Part shown: one piece after another, positions 39,172-46,655 of the stretch
Numbering within the stretch: the first letter of the stretch is position 1
Layout of the letters: each line of letters begins with the position of its first letter
The notes under the pieces: generated by a model
Told to the model about the DNA's origin: nothing
The model's database searches: none
Seen by the model: only the letters and a program-made list of their open reading frames with translations
NCBI GenBank assembly: GCA_024235895.1
Contig: JACKLM010000007.1
Location: forward strand, 1 to 64,000
Origin: Burkholderiaceae bacterium
Lineage (GTDB): Bacteria > Pseudomonadota > Gammaproteobacteria > Burkholderiales > Burkholderiaceae_C
Direction of reading: 5' to 3'
DNA length: 64,000 nt
Position numbers and translations under genes: made by a program

Positions 39172-40395
39172 TCAACGGTGCGCGGGGTAGTTCACGAACT
39201 CACTCTGGTGCGCGCCGGCCGCGAGGATGGCATTGAAGCGCGCGCCGATCTGCTCGATCAGCGCGGGCGTGCCTTCGGCCGTCGAGCCCTTGATCTTCTC
39301 GCCGAACACGGACAAGGTCGACCGTTGGCGATCGCGCCAGACGCGAAAGCGCCTGCCGCCCGCATCGTAGCTTGTCGAATCCGGGTCGTTCGCGTCGCCG
39401 TAGGTCGGCGCGACGCGCTTGGCGCCGAACTCGGCCTCGATCAGCGCGCACAGCGGCTCGTACAAGCCCGGGCCGGCCGGGAAGAGCCTGTACTCGACGT
39501 CGCCGTAGCTGTGCATGAGGCGCCCCTGCCACGGCTGGGGGCGGACCGGCTGGCGCAGCCGGATGCGTTCCGCACCTGAGGCGTCGCGCGACCATTCGAA
39601 ATACTGCCCGAGCCATTGCGGCGTCGCGTCCCACACCGACTCGAAGCGCAGTGCGTTGCTGTCGAAGGGAACCGAGTAGGCCTTGCCGGTCGCGAATTCG
39701 AACACCGTGAGCGCGTACTCGTAGAAGTCGTCGACGCGCCGGTCGCCGACGAAGACGAGCTGCGTGCCGCCGGGCGACAGCGCCTTCACATCGCCGTTGC
39801 CGGCGTGGTAGCCGCCGATCTGCCTCAACACCTCGTGCGCGACGATGCCGATCGGCCACGCCTGCAGCGTCTCGACCGAAAACACGGTGCGCCGCCCGAC
39901 GAGCATCAGCTTCCCGCCCGACCATTCGCGCGGCTCGGCGCTCGAATCGCGGATGGTCACGTTCTGCTCCTCGCCGGGTTTGCCGTCGGGGCCGTCCAGC
40001 CATTGCCAGCGCACGATGTCGGTCGACGGCGCGACGAGTGTCTTCACGTCGAGCGCGCCGTCGACGTCGGTGAGGAGCCACAAGCCCGTTGTCGCGACGA
40101 GCACCGCCGGCCGCGGCGCGCCCGCGATCGACCTCGCGTCCCAGAACTTGTCGAGCCGCGCGTCGGCCTCGCCCACGGAGACCGGCTTCCCGTGGTGGCG
40201 CACGCGATAGCTCGACACGGTCTTGCGCGCGAAGGGATTGCCGCTGGTGTTCGGAAACCCGCCGGCCGAGATGCGGGCCTTGCCGGCCTCGATCGTGAAG
40301 GGGCCGGCGACGAACGCGGGATCGGCGGCGCGCGCGTTGCCGAAGACCAGCGAGCAGAGGCAGGACATCGCGAGGACTGAGCGCAGCGTGGGCAT
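39172..40395 (-). CDS. Secreted protein of unknown function
   Basis: 407 residues from ATG 40395. A signal peptide, TLRSVLAMSCLCSLVFGNARA, is followed by ADPAFVAGPFTIEAGKARIS. The mature protein is rich in Trp, Asp and Tyr with repeating strand-like segments (PAVLVATTGLWLLTDVDGAL, GGTQLVFVGDRRVDDFYEYALTVFEF, SVWDATPQWLGQYFEWSRDASG), suggesting a beta-propeller-like or all-beta periplasmic protein. No catalytic motif or known family is recognised. It is monocistronic. The codon use is slightly less GC-biased than its neighbours. Confidence 0.7.
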   Translation of the reverse strand: MPTLRSVLAMSCLCSLVFGNARAADPAFVAGPFTIEAGKARISAGGFPNTSGNPFARKTVSSYRVRHHGKPVSVGEADARLDKFWDARSIAGAPRPAVLVATTGLWLLTDVDGALDVKTLVAPSTDIVRWQWLDGPDGKPGEEQNVTIRDSSAEPREWSGGKLMLVGRRTVFSVETLQAWPIGIVAHEVLRQIGGYHAGNGDVKALSPGGTQLVFVGDRRVDDFYEYALTVFEFATGKAYSVPFDSNALRFESVWDATPQWLGQYFEWSRDASGAERIRLRQPVRPQPWQGRLMHSYGDVEYRLFPAGPGLYEPLCALIEAEFGAKRVAPTYGDANDPDSTSYDAGGRRFRVWRDRQRSTLSVFGEKIKGSTAEGTPALIEQIGARFNAILAAGAHQSEFVNYPAHR

Positions 40396-41206
40396 GGTCT
40401 TGGCGGGAAAGGCGGCTTGGCGCCAGGATAGGCAGTTCGACCACCGGGCGAAAAATATGCGGCCCTTCGAGCCCGCCGTCAATCGGAGGTGCGTTCGTCG
40501 ATCTTCTCTGTGCCGCGCAGGGTCGGCCAGCCGATCCTGCCGGAGTGCTCCCATCGGGCGGCCTGCGCAGCGTTCTGCCACCTGGCGACTTGCCACGCGG
40601 ATTCCGAGCGCGGGCATCGCCGCCCGGCCGTCGAGTGTCGACGTGCGGGGCCGCGCATCTCCCGGCCGATGGGCTACCGGGCGTCGTGCCAACGCCGCGG
40701 CCGCGCCCTGATATCGACTCGCGGATGGCAGGCTCGGCTGTCCGCTGCCGGCCACCCGGCAGCTCACCGCGCCGGCGGCGCCGGCCGCCGCGGCCCGGCC
40801 CGACCCGGCCGGCGCCGCCATGCTGCGATGCAGCATAATGAGCCACCCCCTCCGTCAGGCGGCGGCCCGGCGCGACCGAGCGCATGGGGCGCGTCGCGGC
40901 CTCCCGGGACAAGCTCAGCGCCCTGACCGGGAGGCTGCGCGGGGACGGCCCGAGCACACGCGGCAGGCTGCGAGGCCTGTCGCGCGTCCTCGTCGATCTC
41001 ACGCGGGACGCGCAAGACCCCGATCGCCGGCGCCGCGGCCGGCCGTGACGGTGGGCGCGCACCTTCTCATCGACCTCGATACCGGATCGCCCCATGCCGA
41101 GCCAGTTGCTGAAGTCCGGGTTCCACTGCGCCACGCTGACGCACCGCGAGCCCTCGGGTCGCGCGATCGAGCCTGCGGACGCGATCGCGCTGCAGAGGGC
41201 GTCGTC
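40396..41206. other. Long spacer upstream of panB
   Basis: About 810 bases without a convincing gene. Two short frames on the plus strand deserve mention: ATG 40884 to 41048 (54 residues, very Arg-rich) and ATG 41094 to 41210 (38 residues, MPSQLLKSGFHCATLTHREP at its start), whose stop overlaps the panB GTG. Neither has a recognised domain. No clear terminator or repeat was seen. Confidence 0.5.
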
Positions 41207-42016
41207 GTGAGCCCCGAGCGCAAGCCGATGACGCTGCACCGCCTGCGCGCGCTGCACGCGGCGGGCGAGAAGATCGCGATGCTGACCTGCTACGACGCGG
41301 CGTTCGCGCGCGTGCTCGACGACGCCGGCGTCGACGTGCTGCTGGTCGGCGATTCGCTCGGCATGGTGCTGCAAGGGCACCCGAGCACGGTGCCGGTGTC
41401 GCTCGACGCGATGGCCTACCACACCTCGTGCGTGGCGCGCGGCAACCGCCACGCGTGGATCATCGCCGACCTGCCGTTCGGCAGCTACCACGGCGGCGCC
41501 GACCAGGCGATGCGCAGCGCCGCGCAGCTGATGCAGTCGGGCGCGCAGATGGTCAAGCTCGAAGGCGGCGGCTGGACGACCGAGGTCGTCCGCTACCTGG
41601 TCGAGCGCGGCGTCCCGGTCTGCGCCCACCTCGGGCTGACGCCGCAGTCGGTGCACGCGCTGGGCGGCTGGCGCGTGCAGGGCCGCGACGACGAGGGCGC
41701 GCAGCTGCTGCAGCGCCACGCGCGCGAGCTGGTCGATGCCGGCGCGGCGATGCTCGTCCTCGAGCTGATGCCCAGCGCGCTGGCGCGCGAGCTGGCGCAG
41801 GCGCTGCCGATGCCCGTGATCGGCATCGGCGCCGGCAGCGGCTGCGCCGGCCAGGTGCTGGTGCTGCACGATATGCTGGGCCTCGGCGCCGCGCCGGGCC
41901 CGCGCTTCGTGCGCAATTTCCTCGCCGACGGCGGCAGCGTCCAGGACGCCGTGCGGCGCTACGTCGCCGCGGTCAAGGACGGCAGCTTTCCCGACGAGTC
42001 GGCCCACACCTACTGA
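41207..42016 (+). CDS. panB: Ketopantoate hydroxymethyltransferase
   Basis: 269 residues from GTG 41207; the frame is open further upstream, and ATG 41228 would start too close to the conserved core. First committed step of pantothenate synthesis: 2-oxoisovalerate plus methylene-THF gives ketopantoate. Marks: KIAMLTCYDAAFARVLDDAGVDVLLVGDSLGMV, TVPVSLDAMAYHTSCVARGN, ADLPFGSYHGGADQAM, VKLEGGGWTTEVV, VCAHLGLTPQSVHALGGWRVQGR, and IGIGAGSGCAGQVLVLHDMLGL. Metal-binding aspartates and catalytic glutamate (VLELMPSALA) are present. panC follows after 7 bases. Confidence 0.95.
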   Translation: MSPERKPMTLHRLRALHAAGEKIAMLTCYDAAFARVLDDAGVDVLLVGDSLGMVLQGHPSTVPVSLDAMAYHTSCVARGNRHAWIIADLPFGSYHGGADQAMRSAAQLMQSGAQMVKLEGGGWTTEVVRYLVERGVPVCAHLGLTPQSVHALGGWRVQGRDDEGAQLLQRHARELVDAGAAMLVLELMPSALARELAQALPMPVIGIGAGSGCAGQVLVLHDMLGLGAAPGPRFVRNFLADGGSVQDAVRRYVAAVKDGSFPDESAHTY

Positions 42017-42023
42017 GCAGCCC

Positions 42024-42860
42024 ATGCGCGTCGTCCACACCCTCGCCGAGCTGCGCCATGCGCTCGCCGGCGCCACCGGCACCGCCTTCGTGCCGACCAT
42101 GGGCAACCTGCACGAGGGCCATCTGTCGCTCGTGCGGCTGGCGCGCGAGCGCGGCGGGCCGGTGGTGGCGAGCATCTTCGTCAACCGGCTGCAGTTCGCG
42201 CCGCACGAGGACTTCGACACCTACCCGCGCACGCTCGAGCGCGACTGCGAGCTGCTGCGCGCGACGGGCTGCAACCTGGTCTTCGCCCCGAGCGAGGCCG
42301 AGCTCTACCCCGAGCCGCAGTCGTTCACGGTCCAGCCGCCGGGCGAGCTCGCCGACATCCTCGAAGGGCATTTCCGGCCCGGCTTCTTCACCGGCGTGTG
42401 CACGGTGGTGACGAAGCTGTTCAACTGCGTGCAGCCGCGGGTGGCGGTGTTCGGCAAGAAGGACTACCAGCAGCTGATGGTGATCCGGCGCATGACGCGG
42501 CAGCTCGCGCTGCCGATCGAGATCGTCGCCGGCGAGACCTCGCGCGCCGAGGACGGTCTGGCGCTGTCGTCGCGCAACGGTTATCTCGACGCCGCGCAGC
42601 GCGCCGAAGCGGTCGCGCTGGCGCGCGAGCTGCAGGGCGTCGTCGCCGAGCTGCGACGCGGCCGGCGCGACTGGGCGGCGCTGGAAGCGGCGGCGATGGA
42701 TGCGCTCGCCACGCGCGGCTGGAAGGTCGACTATGTCGCGATCCGGCGCCAGGCCGATCTCGGCGGCCCGGCCGACGGCGAGGCGTTGGTCGTGCTCGGC
42801 GCGGCGCGAATCGGCAGCACGCGGCTGATCGACAACGTCGAGGTCGGGGTGGCGACTTGA
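42024..42860 (+). CDS. panC: Pantothenate synthetase
   Basis: 278 residues from ATG 42024. Joins pantoate and beta-alanine with ATP. Class I aaRS-like HIGH motif as MGNLHEGHLSLVRLARE, FVNRLQFAPHEDFDTYPRTLERD, FRPGFFTGVCTVVTKLFN, the FGKKDYQQLMVIRRM motif, the KMSKS-like LALSSRNGYLD, and IGSTRLIDNVEV at the end. Length is normal. It forms a two-gene unit with panB; the decayed CRISPR-Cas remnants start 44 bases downstream on the other strand. Confidence 0.96.
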   Translation: MRVVHTLAELRHALAGATGTAFVPTMGNLHEGHLSLVRLARERGGPVVASIFVNRLQFAPHEDFDTYPRTLERDCELLRATGCNLVFAPSEAELYPEPQSFTVQPPGELADILEGHFRPGFFTGVCTVVTKLFNCVQPRVAVFGKKDYQQLMVIRRMTRQLALPIEIVAGETSRAEDGLALSSRNGYLDAAQRAEAVALARELQGVVAELRRGRRDWAALEAAAMDALATRGWKVDYVAIRRQADLGGPADGEALVVLGAARIGSTRLIDNVEVGVAT

Positions 42861-42904
42861 GGTTGCGGGCCGATGGAGGCTGAAGCGGGCGGACTGGAAC
42901 CCCG

Positions 42905-43273
42905 TCAGGCGGCGTGCTTCGCAGGAGCGAGCAGGGAATCTGGCTCAGACACGGCCGCGTTCGCGCCGTTGCAATCCACGCGCGCCCCGTGCTTGTACTC
43001 GACCGGGTAGGGGGTGCCGTCGGGCTCGAACTCCACCGTGTCGGCCTTGCCGACGAGGCCCAACCGGTCGCTGAACAGCGGCAGCGCGCGCTCCACGCGC
43101 AGGCCCCGTCGGAATTCGAACCCCGGGCGGTCGGCCTGGGCGTGCACGGCCTGCCCGCGCAGGGTGTGGACGTTGTCGTCGAAGACCTGCTCCAGGTAGA
43201 TCAACCCACACTGGCGCGGGCAGTAGGCCCAGTGCTGCAGGGCCGACAGCGCGATGACGTCGTCGTCGCCCAT
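42905..43273 (-). pseudogene. cas4: Truncated cas4 (type I-C) fused to a CRISPR repeat
   Basis: 122 residues. Residues 1-96 are the N-terminal half of a type I-C Cas4 exonuclease: DDVIALSALQHWAYCPRQC (C18, C22), GQAVHAQ (H44), RLGLVGKADTVEFEPDGTPYPVEYKHG with D78, E92 and K94 of the RecB-type nuclease. From residue 95 the sequence changes into a type I-C CRISPR repeat read through as protein (HGARVDCNG), then unrelated residues to the stop. The C-terminal cysteines that complete the Fe-S cluster are gone. It lies 10 bases behind the DUF5615 gene. The fragment is presumably inactive. Confidence 0.85.
42968..42991 (-). CRISPR. Solitary fossil type I-C CRISPR repeat (3' part)
   Basis: Read on the minus strand: GCACGGG, GCG, CGCGTGGATTG, CAAC. 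Known type I-C repeats end GCACGGGCGCGTGGATTGAAAC; the fossil has one substitution in the 3' tag and three extra bases. It begins exactly where cas4 homology ends (codon 95). No further convincing repeat or spacer follows towards panC. Confidence 0.75.
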
Positions 43274-43283
43274 GGCGGCGGCA

Positions 43284-43643
43284 TCAGCGGCCGGGCGGCA
43301 ACGGTCGGCGTCGAAGACCCTCCCGCGTGCACACCACGAACTGACCTCGCACCGGCTCGGCCAGCGCCTGCAGCGCGAGGGCTGCCGCGCCAGCGCCGTC
43401 GATCGGATGCATGCGCAGGTACAGGATGGCCTGCGGGGCGGGTTCGCCGCGCTGGTAGACCCGGGTGCCGAAGTCGGCGTCGAAGGTCACCAGCACCCGG
43501 CCGCTCTCGCGGGCCAGGGCAAGTATGCGCCGGTCGTCGGCGCCGGCTTCGGCATCGGCGACAGTCAGCACGTCGTGGCCGGCGCGCGCCAGCCCGGCGG
43601 CAGCCGACCGCGGCATGTTCTCGTCCAGCAGCAAGGATGCCAA
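43284..43643 (-). CDS. DUF5615 (PIN-like) toxin
   Basis: 119 residues from TTG 43643. DUF5615 proteins are short PIN-like proteins: LLLDENMPRSAAAGLARAGHDVLTVADAEAGADDRRILALAR, with the acidic residues DEN near the start, D in DDRRIL and TFDADFG, then LRMHPIDG. They pair with DUF433 antitoxins, and the gene for one lies 18 bases upstream. The frame is full-length with intact acidic residues, in contrast to the broken cas genes on both sides. Confidence 0.85.
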   Translation of the reverse strand: MASLLLDENMPRSAAAGLARAGHDVLTVADAEAGADDRRILALARESGRVLVTFDADFGTRVYQRGEPAPQAILYLRMHPIDGAGAAALALQALAEPVRGQFVVCTREGLRRRPLPPGR

Positions 43644-43661
43644 GGGCGCCTGCCGGGGCTT

Positions 43662-43913
43662 TCAGCCGGCCATGCCCTCGGCCGCCTTGGCCTTCAGGAC
43701 GAAGTCTTCCTCCTTGAGGCAGTCGCGGACGAACGCAAAGGCCGCCTGCAGGTCGTCCGCCGTGAGCTGGGGGTACTCGTCGAGGATGCGCTGGCTGCTC
43801 CAGCCCGAGGCCAGCAGATCCAGGATGAAGTCCACGCCGATGCGCGTGCCCGCAATGCGCGGCCGCCCGAAGAGGGTGTCCGGCGTGGTGACGATGCGAT
43901 CCTGCCAGTCCAT
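43662..43913 (-). CDS. DUF433 antitoxin
   Basis: 83 residues from ATG 43913, with GGAGG 8 bases before it; GTG 43922 would add three residues but overlaps the cas7 remnant. DUF433 helix-turn-helix-like fold: DRIVTTPDTLFGRPRIAGTRIGVDFILDLLASGWS then ILDEYPQLTADDLQAAFAFVRD. The family serves as antitoxin to DUF5615. It starts two bases after the stop of the cas7 fragment, so it may be read from whatever transcript remains of the old cas operon. Confidence 0.87.
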   Translation of the reverse strand: MDWQDRIVTTPDTLFGRPRIAGTRIGVDFILDLLASGWSSQRILDEYPQLTADDLQAAFAFVRDCLKEEDFVLKAKAAEGMAG

Positions 43914-43915
43914 GC

Positions 43916-44221
43916 TCAGCACCTCCGATGCAGCGTGACGCCCGGTGCGGCCTCGATGCGCTCGCCGAGGGCGAGGCTGCGGCCGTCGAACGTGACCGAG
44001 TATGCGCCGAAGTCGCGCGCCGGGCCGTCGGCGTCGGCTTTGCGCTGCACGACGAGGCGGTCGAACAGCTCGTGGGCATGCGCGTTGCCGAGTTCGCTGT
44101 CGTGCTCGAAGACGTACAGACCGCGCGTGCTCATCTGGCCGCGCGCGGCGCTGCGGTCACGCTCGAGTATCGATGACAGCGCATCCCACAGCAATTGGAG
44201 ATCGCCGTCGTCGAAGCCCGA
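43916..44221 (-). pseudogene. cas7: C-terminal fragment of cas7 (csd2, type I-C)
   Basis: About 101 residues align by eye with the C terminus of type I-C Cas7/Csd2: GFDDGDLQLLWDALSSILERD, RSAARGQMSTRGLYVFEHDS, LGNAHAHELFDRLVVQRKA, and a terminal APGVTLHRRC. RSAARG and LGNAHAHELFD are the most telling pieces. Upstream of about 44221 the frame stays open but no longer resembles Cas7 (Cys- and Gly-rich), so two thirds of the gene are missing. Cas7 forms the backbone of the Cascade complex; this fragment cannot. The order cas7 then cas4 is that of a type I-C operon. Confidence 0.78.
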
Positions 44222-44344
44222 ACGACGCCTCTTGACTTCCGCGCGCCGGTTTCGGTGGCTGCTGGTGGCAGCCGAACCGCCTCCGCCGCGGATGCCATCG
44301 CACGTCGAGCAGCACGGGCGATCGGCTTCGACGCACCGCACACA

Positions 44345-44419
44345 TGTCTGTAAAAAGGACGATATAGATGCCCGAAATACGGTCGACTCCAAAGTAGCAT
44401 GTGTCTGCAAAAGGTACGA
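44345..44419. promoter_or_regulatory. Two direct repeats, candidate enhancer sites for the liv operon
   Basis: TGTCTGTAAAAAGGACGA (44345-44362) and TGTCTGCAAAAGGTACGA (44402-44419), 15 of 18 identical and 57 bases apart, in an AT-richer patch. They lie about 80 and 150 bases before the expected transcription start of the sigma-54 promoter, where bacterial enhancer-binding proteins act. The cognate activator is not in the window. Confidence 0.5.
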
Positions 44420-44469
44420 ACAACAAGCAATCCGCCCCAAAACCGAGCGTTTTCCCTGATCTCAGACGC

Positions 44470-44486
44470 CTGGCACGCGCGTTGCG
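44470..44486 (+). promoter_or_regulatory. Sigma-54 promoter of the liv operon
   Basis: CTGGCACGCGCGTTGCG matches the sigma-54 consensus YTGGCACG-N4-TTGCW at all but the last position. GG (44472-44473) and GC (44484-44485) are 10 bases apart, as required. The livK start codon is 37 bases downstream with GGAGA as ribosome site. This predicts activator-dependent, probably nitrogen-controlled, transcription. Confidence 0.7.
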
Positions 44487-44522
44487 TACAGCACCACATC
44501 CCACCCCACGGAGACACCCCCG

Positions 44523-45725
44523 ATGAAGCGCCGCCAACTCCTGCCCCTCGCCGCCTCGGCCGCCGCCGCGCTGCTGCTGGCTGCGCCGCTGGCCACGCAC
44601 GCCGCCGGCGAGGTCAAGATCGCGCTGATCGCGAGCAAGACCGGCCCGCTCGAGGCCTACGCCAAGCAGACCCTCACCGGCTTCCAGATGGGGCTGGAGT
44701 ACGCCACCGGCGGCACGATGACGGTGGCGGGCAAGAAGCTGGTCGTGATCGAGAAGGACGACCAGGGCAAGCCCGACGTGGGCAAGGCGCAGCTCGCCGC
44801 GGCCTACGCCGACGACAAGGTCGACCTCGCGGTCGGCCCGACGGCGTCGCCGGTCGCGCTGGCGATGCTGCCGGTGGCCGAGGAGTACAAGAAGATCCTG
44901 CTCGTCGAGCCGGCGGTGGCCGACTCGATCACCGGCGAGAAGTGGAACAAGTACATCTTCCGCACCGGGCGCAACTCGTCGCAGGACGCGATCAGCAACG
45001 CGGTGGCGCTGGACAAGGACGGCCATGTCGTCGCGACGCTCGCGCAGGACAACGCCTTCGGGCGCGACGGCGTCAAGGCCTTCAAGGCGGCGATCAGGAA
45101 GGGCAAGTTCGTGCACGAGGAGTTCGTGCCGCCGACGACGACCGACTTCACCGCCGTCTTCCAGCGCCTGGTCGACAAGATGAAGGACCAGCCCGGGCGA
45201 AAGTTCGTCTGGGTGATCTGGGCCGGCGGCAACTCGCCGTTCTCCAAGTTCGCCGAGCTGGAACTGCAGAAGCGCTACGGCATCGAGATGGCCACCGGCG
45301 GCAACATCCTGCCGGCGATGGTGGCGTACAAGCAGTACCCGGGGATGGAGGGTGCGCTGTACTACTACTTCGGCATCCCGAAGAACCCGGTCAACGAGTG
45401 GCTGGTCGCCAACCACTACAGCAAGTTCAAGAGCCCGCCGGACTTCTTCACCGCCGGCGGCATGAGCGCGGCGATCGCCGTCGTCAGCGCGCTGAAGAAG
45501 ACGGGCGGCGACACGAACACGAACAAGCTGATCGCCGCGATGGAGGGCATGTCCTTCGAGACGCCCAAGGGCACGATGACCTTCCGCAAGGAGGATCACC
45601 AGGCGATGCAGGACATGTACCACTTCCGCATCAAGGCCGACCCGGCCTTCGCCTGGGGCGTGCCGGAGCTGGTGCGCGAGATCAAGGCGTCGGAGATGCA
45701 GGTACCGATCCAGAACAAGCGCTGA
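44523..45725 (+). CDS. Branched-chain amino-acid-type ABC transporter, substrate-binding protein
   Basis: 400 residues from ATG 44523. Signal peptide MKRRQLLPLAASAAAALLLA ending near THAA. The mature protein is a type I periplasmic binding protein of the LivK/peripla_BP_6 family: VKIALIASKTGPLEAYAKQTLTGFQMGLEY, LVVIEKDDQGKPDVGKAQ, DLAVGPTASPVALAMLPVAEEY, and YIFRTGRNSSQDAI. First gene of a livK-G-F-H-M set with an alpha/beta hydrolase at the end. A strong hairpin after the stop may raise livK expression over the rest. Substrate may be an amino acid, amide or aromatic acid; the sigma-54 promoter favours a nitrogen source. Confidence 0.9.
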   Translation: MKRRQLLPLAASAAAALLLAAPLATHAAGEVKIALIASKTGPLEAYAKQTLTGFQMGLEYATGGTMTVAGKKLVVIEKDDQGKPDVGKAQLAAAYADDKVDLAVGPTASPVALAMLPVAEEYKKILLVEPAVADSITGEKWNKYIFRTGRNSSQDAISNAVALDKDGHVVATLAQDNAFGRDGVKAFKAAIRKGKFVHEEFVPPTTTDFTAVFQRLVDKMKDQPGRKFVWVIWAGGNSPFSKFAELELQKRYGIEMATGGNILPAMVAYKQYPGMEGALYYYFGIPKNPVNEWLVANHYSKFKSPPDFFTAGGMSAAIAVVSALKKTGGDTNTNKLIAAMEGMSFETPKGTMTFRKEDHQAMQDMYHFRIKADPAFAWGVPELVREIKASEMQVPIQNKR

Positions 45726-45748
45726 GGCGCTTGCTCTGATCGGCGCCT

Positions 45749-45775
45749 GCCGCCCGGCGCTGCGCGCCGGGCGGC
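45749..45775 (+). terminator. Strong hairpin between livK and livG
   Basis: Perfect 12-bp stem GCCGCCCGGCGC / GCGCCGGGCGGC with a 3-base loop, 24 bases after the livK stop. No T-run follows, so it more likely slows polymerase or protects the livK message than ends transcription fully. Binding-protein genes often have such a hairpin. Confidence 0.55.
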
Positions 45776-45869
45776 CGTGCCCAGCGTCTCGCTTCCTCCC
45801 AGCCTGCTGGCGGGAGGAGGCGCCAGTCCGTTCGACGAGGCCCGGCCTGCCGCCGGGCGTGGCGGCCCC

Positions 45870-46655
45870 ATGCTCGAGACCCTCGATCTGACGATCCGCT
45901 TCGGCGGCCATGTGGCCGTCGATGCGGTGTCGTGCCGGTTCGAGCCGGGGACGCTGACCGCGATCGTCGGCCCCAACGGTGCCGGCAAGACGACCTACTT
46001 CAACCTGATCAGCGGCCAGCTGCCGGCCAGCGCCGGGCGCGTGCTGCTCGGCGGCGAGGACCTGACCGCGCTGCCGGCGCCGCTGCGAACGCGCCGCGGA
46101 CTCGGGCGCGCGTTCCAGCTCACGCAGCTCTTCCCCAACCTGACGGTGCTGGAAAACGTCCGGCTGGCGGTGCAGGCGCGCGAGCAGGGCCGCGGCCACG
46201 CCGGCGCGCTGGCCGGCGCGCTCGACCTGCTGCGGGTCTGGCTGGATCGCCGGGCCTGGATCGACGAGGCGCGCGAGCTGGCGCGCCAGGTCCAGCTCGG
46301 CGACAAGCTCGACGCCCACGCCGCCGCGCTGCCGCACGGCGACCAGCGCAAACTGGAAGTGGCGCTGCTGATGGCACTGGACCCCAAGGTCTACATGTTC
46401 GACGAGCCGACCGCCGGCATGAGCGTCGACGACGTGCCGGTGATCCTGGACCTGATCCGCGCGCTGAAGGCGCGGCGCGACCGCGCCATCCTTCTCGTCG
46501 AGCACAAGATGGACGTCGTGCGCGAGCTGTCGGACCGCATCGTCGTGCTGCACAACGGGCGGCTGGTCGCCGACGGCGAGCCGGCCGCGGTGATCGCGTC
46601 GCCGGTGGTGCAGGACGCCTACCTCGGCGCGGCGGTCGAGGAGGAGCCGGCATGA
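45870..46655 (+). CDS. LivG-type ABC transporter ATPase
   Basis: 261 residues from ATG 45870; the open frame upstream crosses the hairpin and is not coding. Walker A IVGPNGAGKTTYFNLISG, Q-loop AFQLTQLFPNLTVLENV, signature in the variant form LPHGDQRKLEVALLMALDP, Walker B VYMFDEPTAGMS and H-loop ILLVEHKMDVV. The C terminus is the BCA_ABC_TP type (AAVIASPVVQDAYLG). The usual LSGGQ core is replaced by LPHGD, common in LivG-like proteins as LPYGQ. It overlaps livF by 4 bases. Confidence 0.93.
   Translation: MLETLDLTIRFGGHVAVDAVSCRFEPGTLTAIVGPNGAGKTTYFNLISGQLPASAGRVLLGGEDLTALPAPLRTRRGLGRAFQLTQLFPNLTVLENVRLAVQAREQGRGHAGALAGALDLLRVWLDRRAWIDEARELARQVQLGDKLDAHAAALPHGDQRKLEVALLMALDPKVYMFDEPTAGMSVDDVPVILDLIRALKARRDRAILLVEHKMDVVRELSDRIVVLHNGRLVADGEPAAVIASPVVQDAYLGAAVEEEPA

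Noticed and set aside
42915..42945. A second CRISPR-like repeat about one spacer length beyond the fossil repeat
   Set aside because: Only scattered agreement with the type I-C repeat (TCGC, GCACG) and no conserved 3' tag; too weak to call.
44345..44419. The two 18-base repeats read as ends of a Tn7- or Tn402-like transposon (they begin TGTC)
   Set aside because: There is no partner end, target duplication or transposase; their distance from a sigma-54 promoter explains them better as activator sites.
44222..44440. N-terminal part of the frame that contains the cas7 fragment
   Set aside because: The frame stays open, but residues before GFDDGDLQ are Cys/Gly-rich and do not resemble Cas7; not counted as coding.
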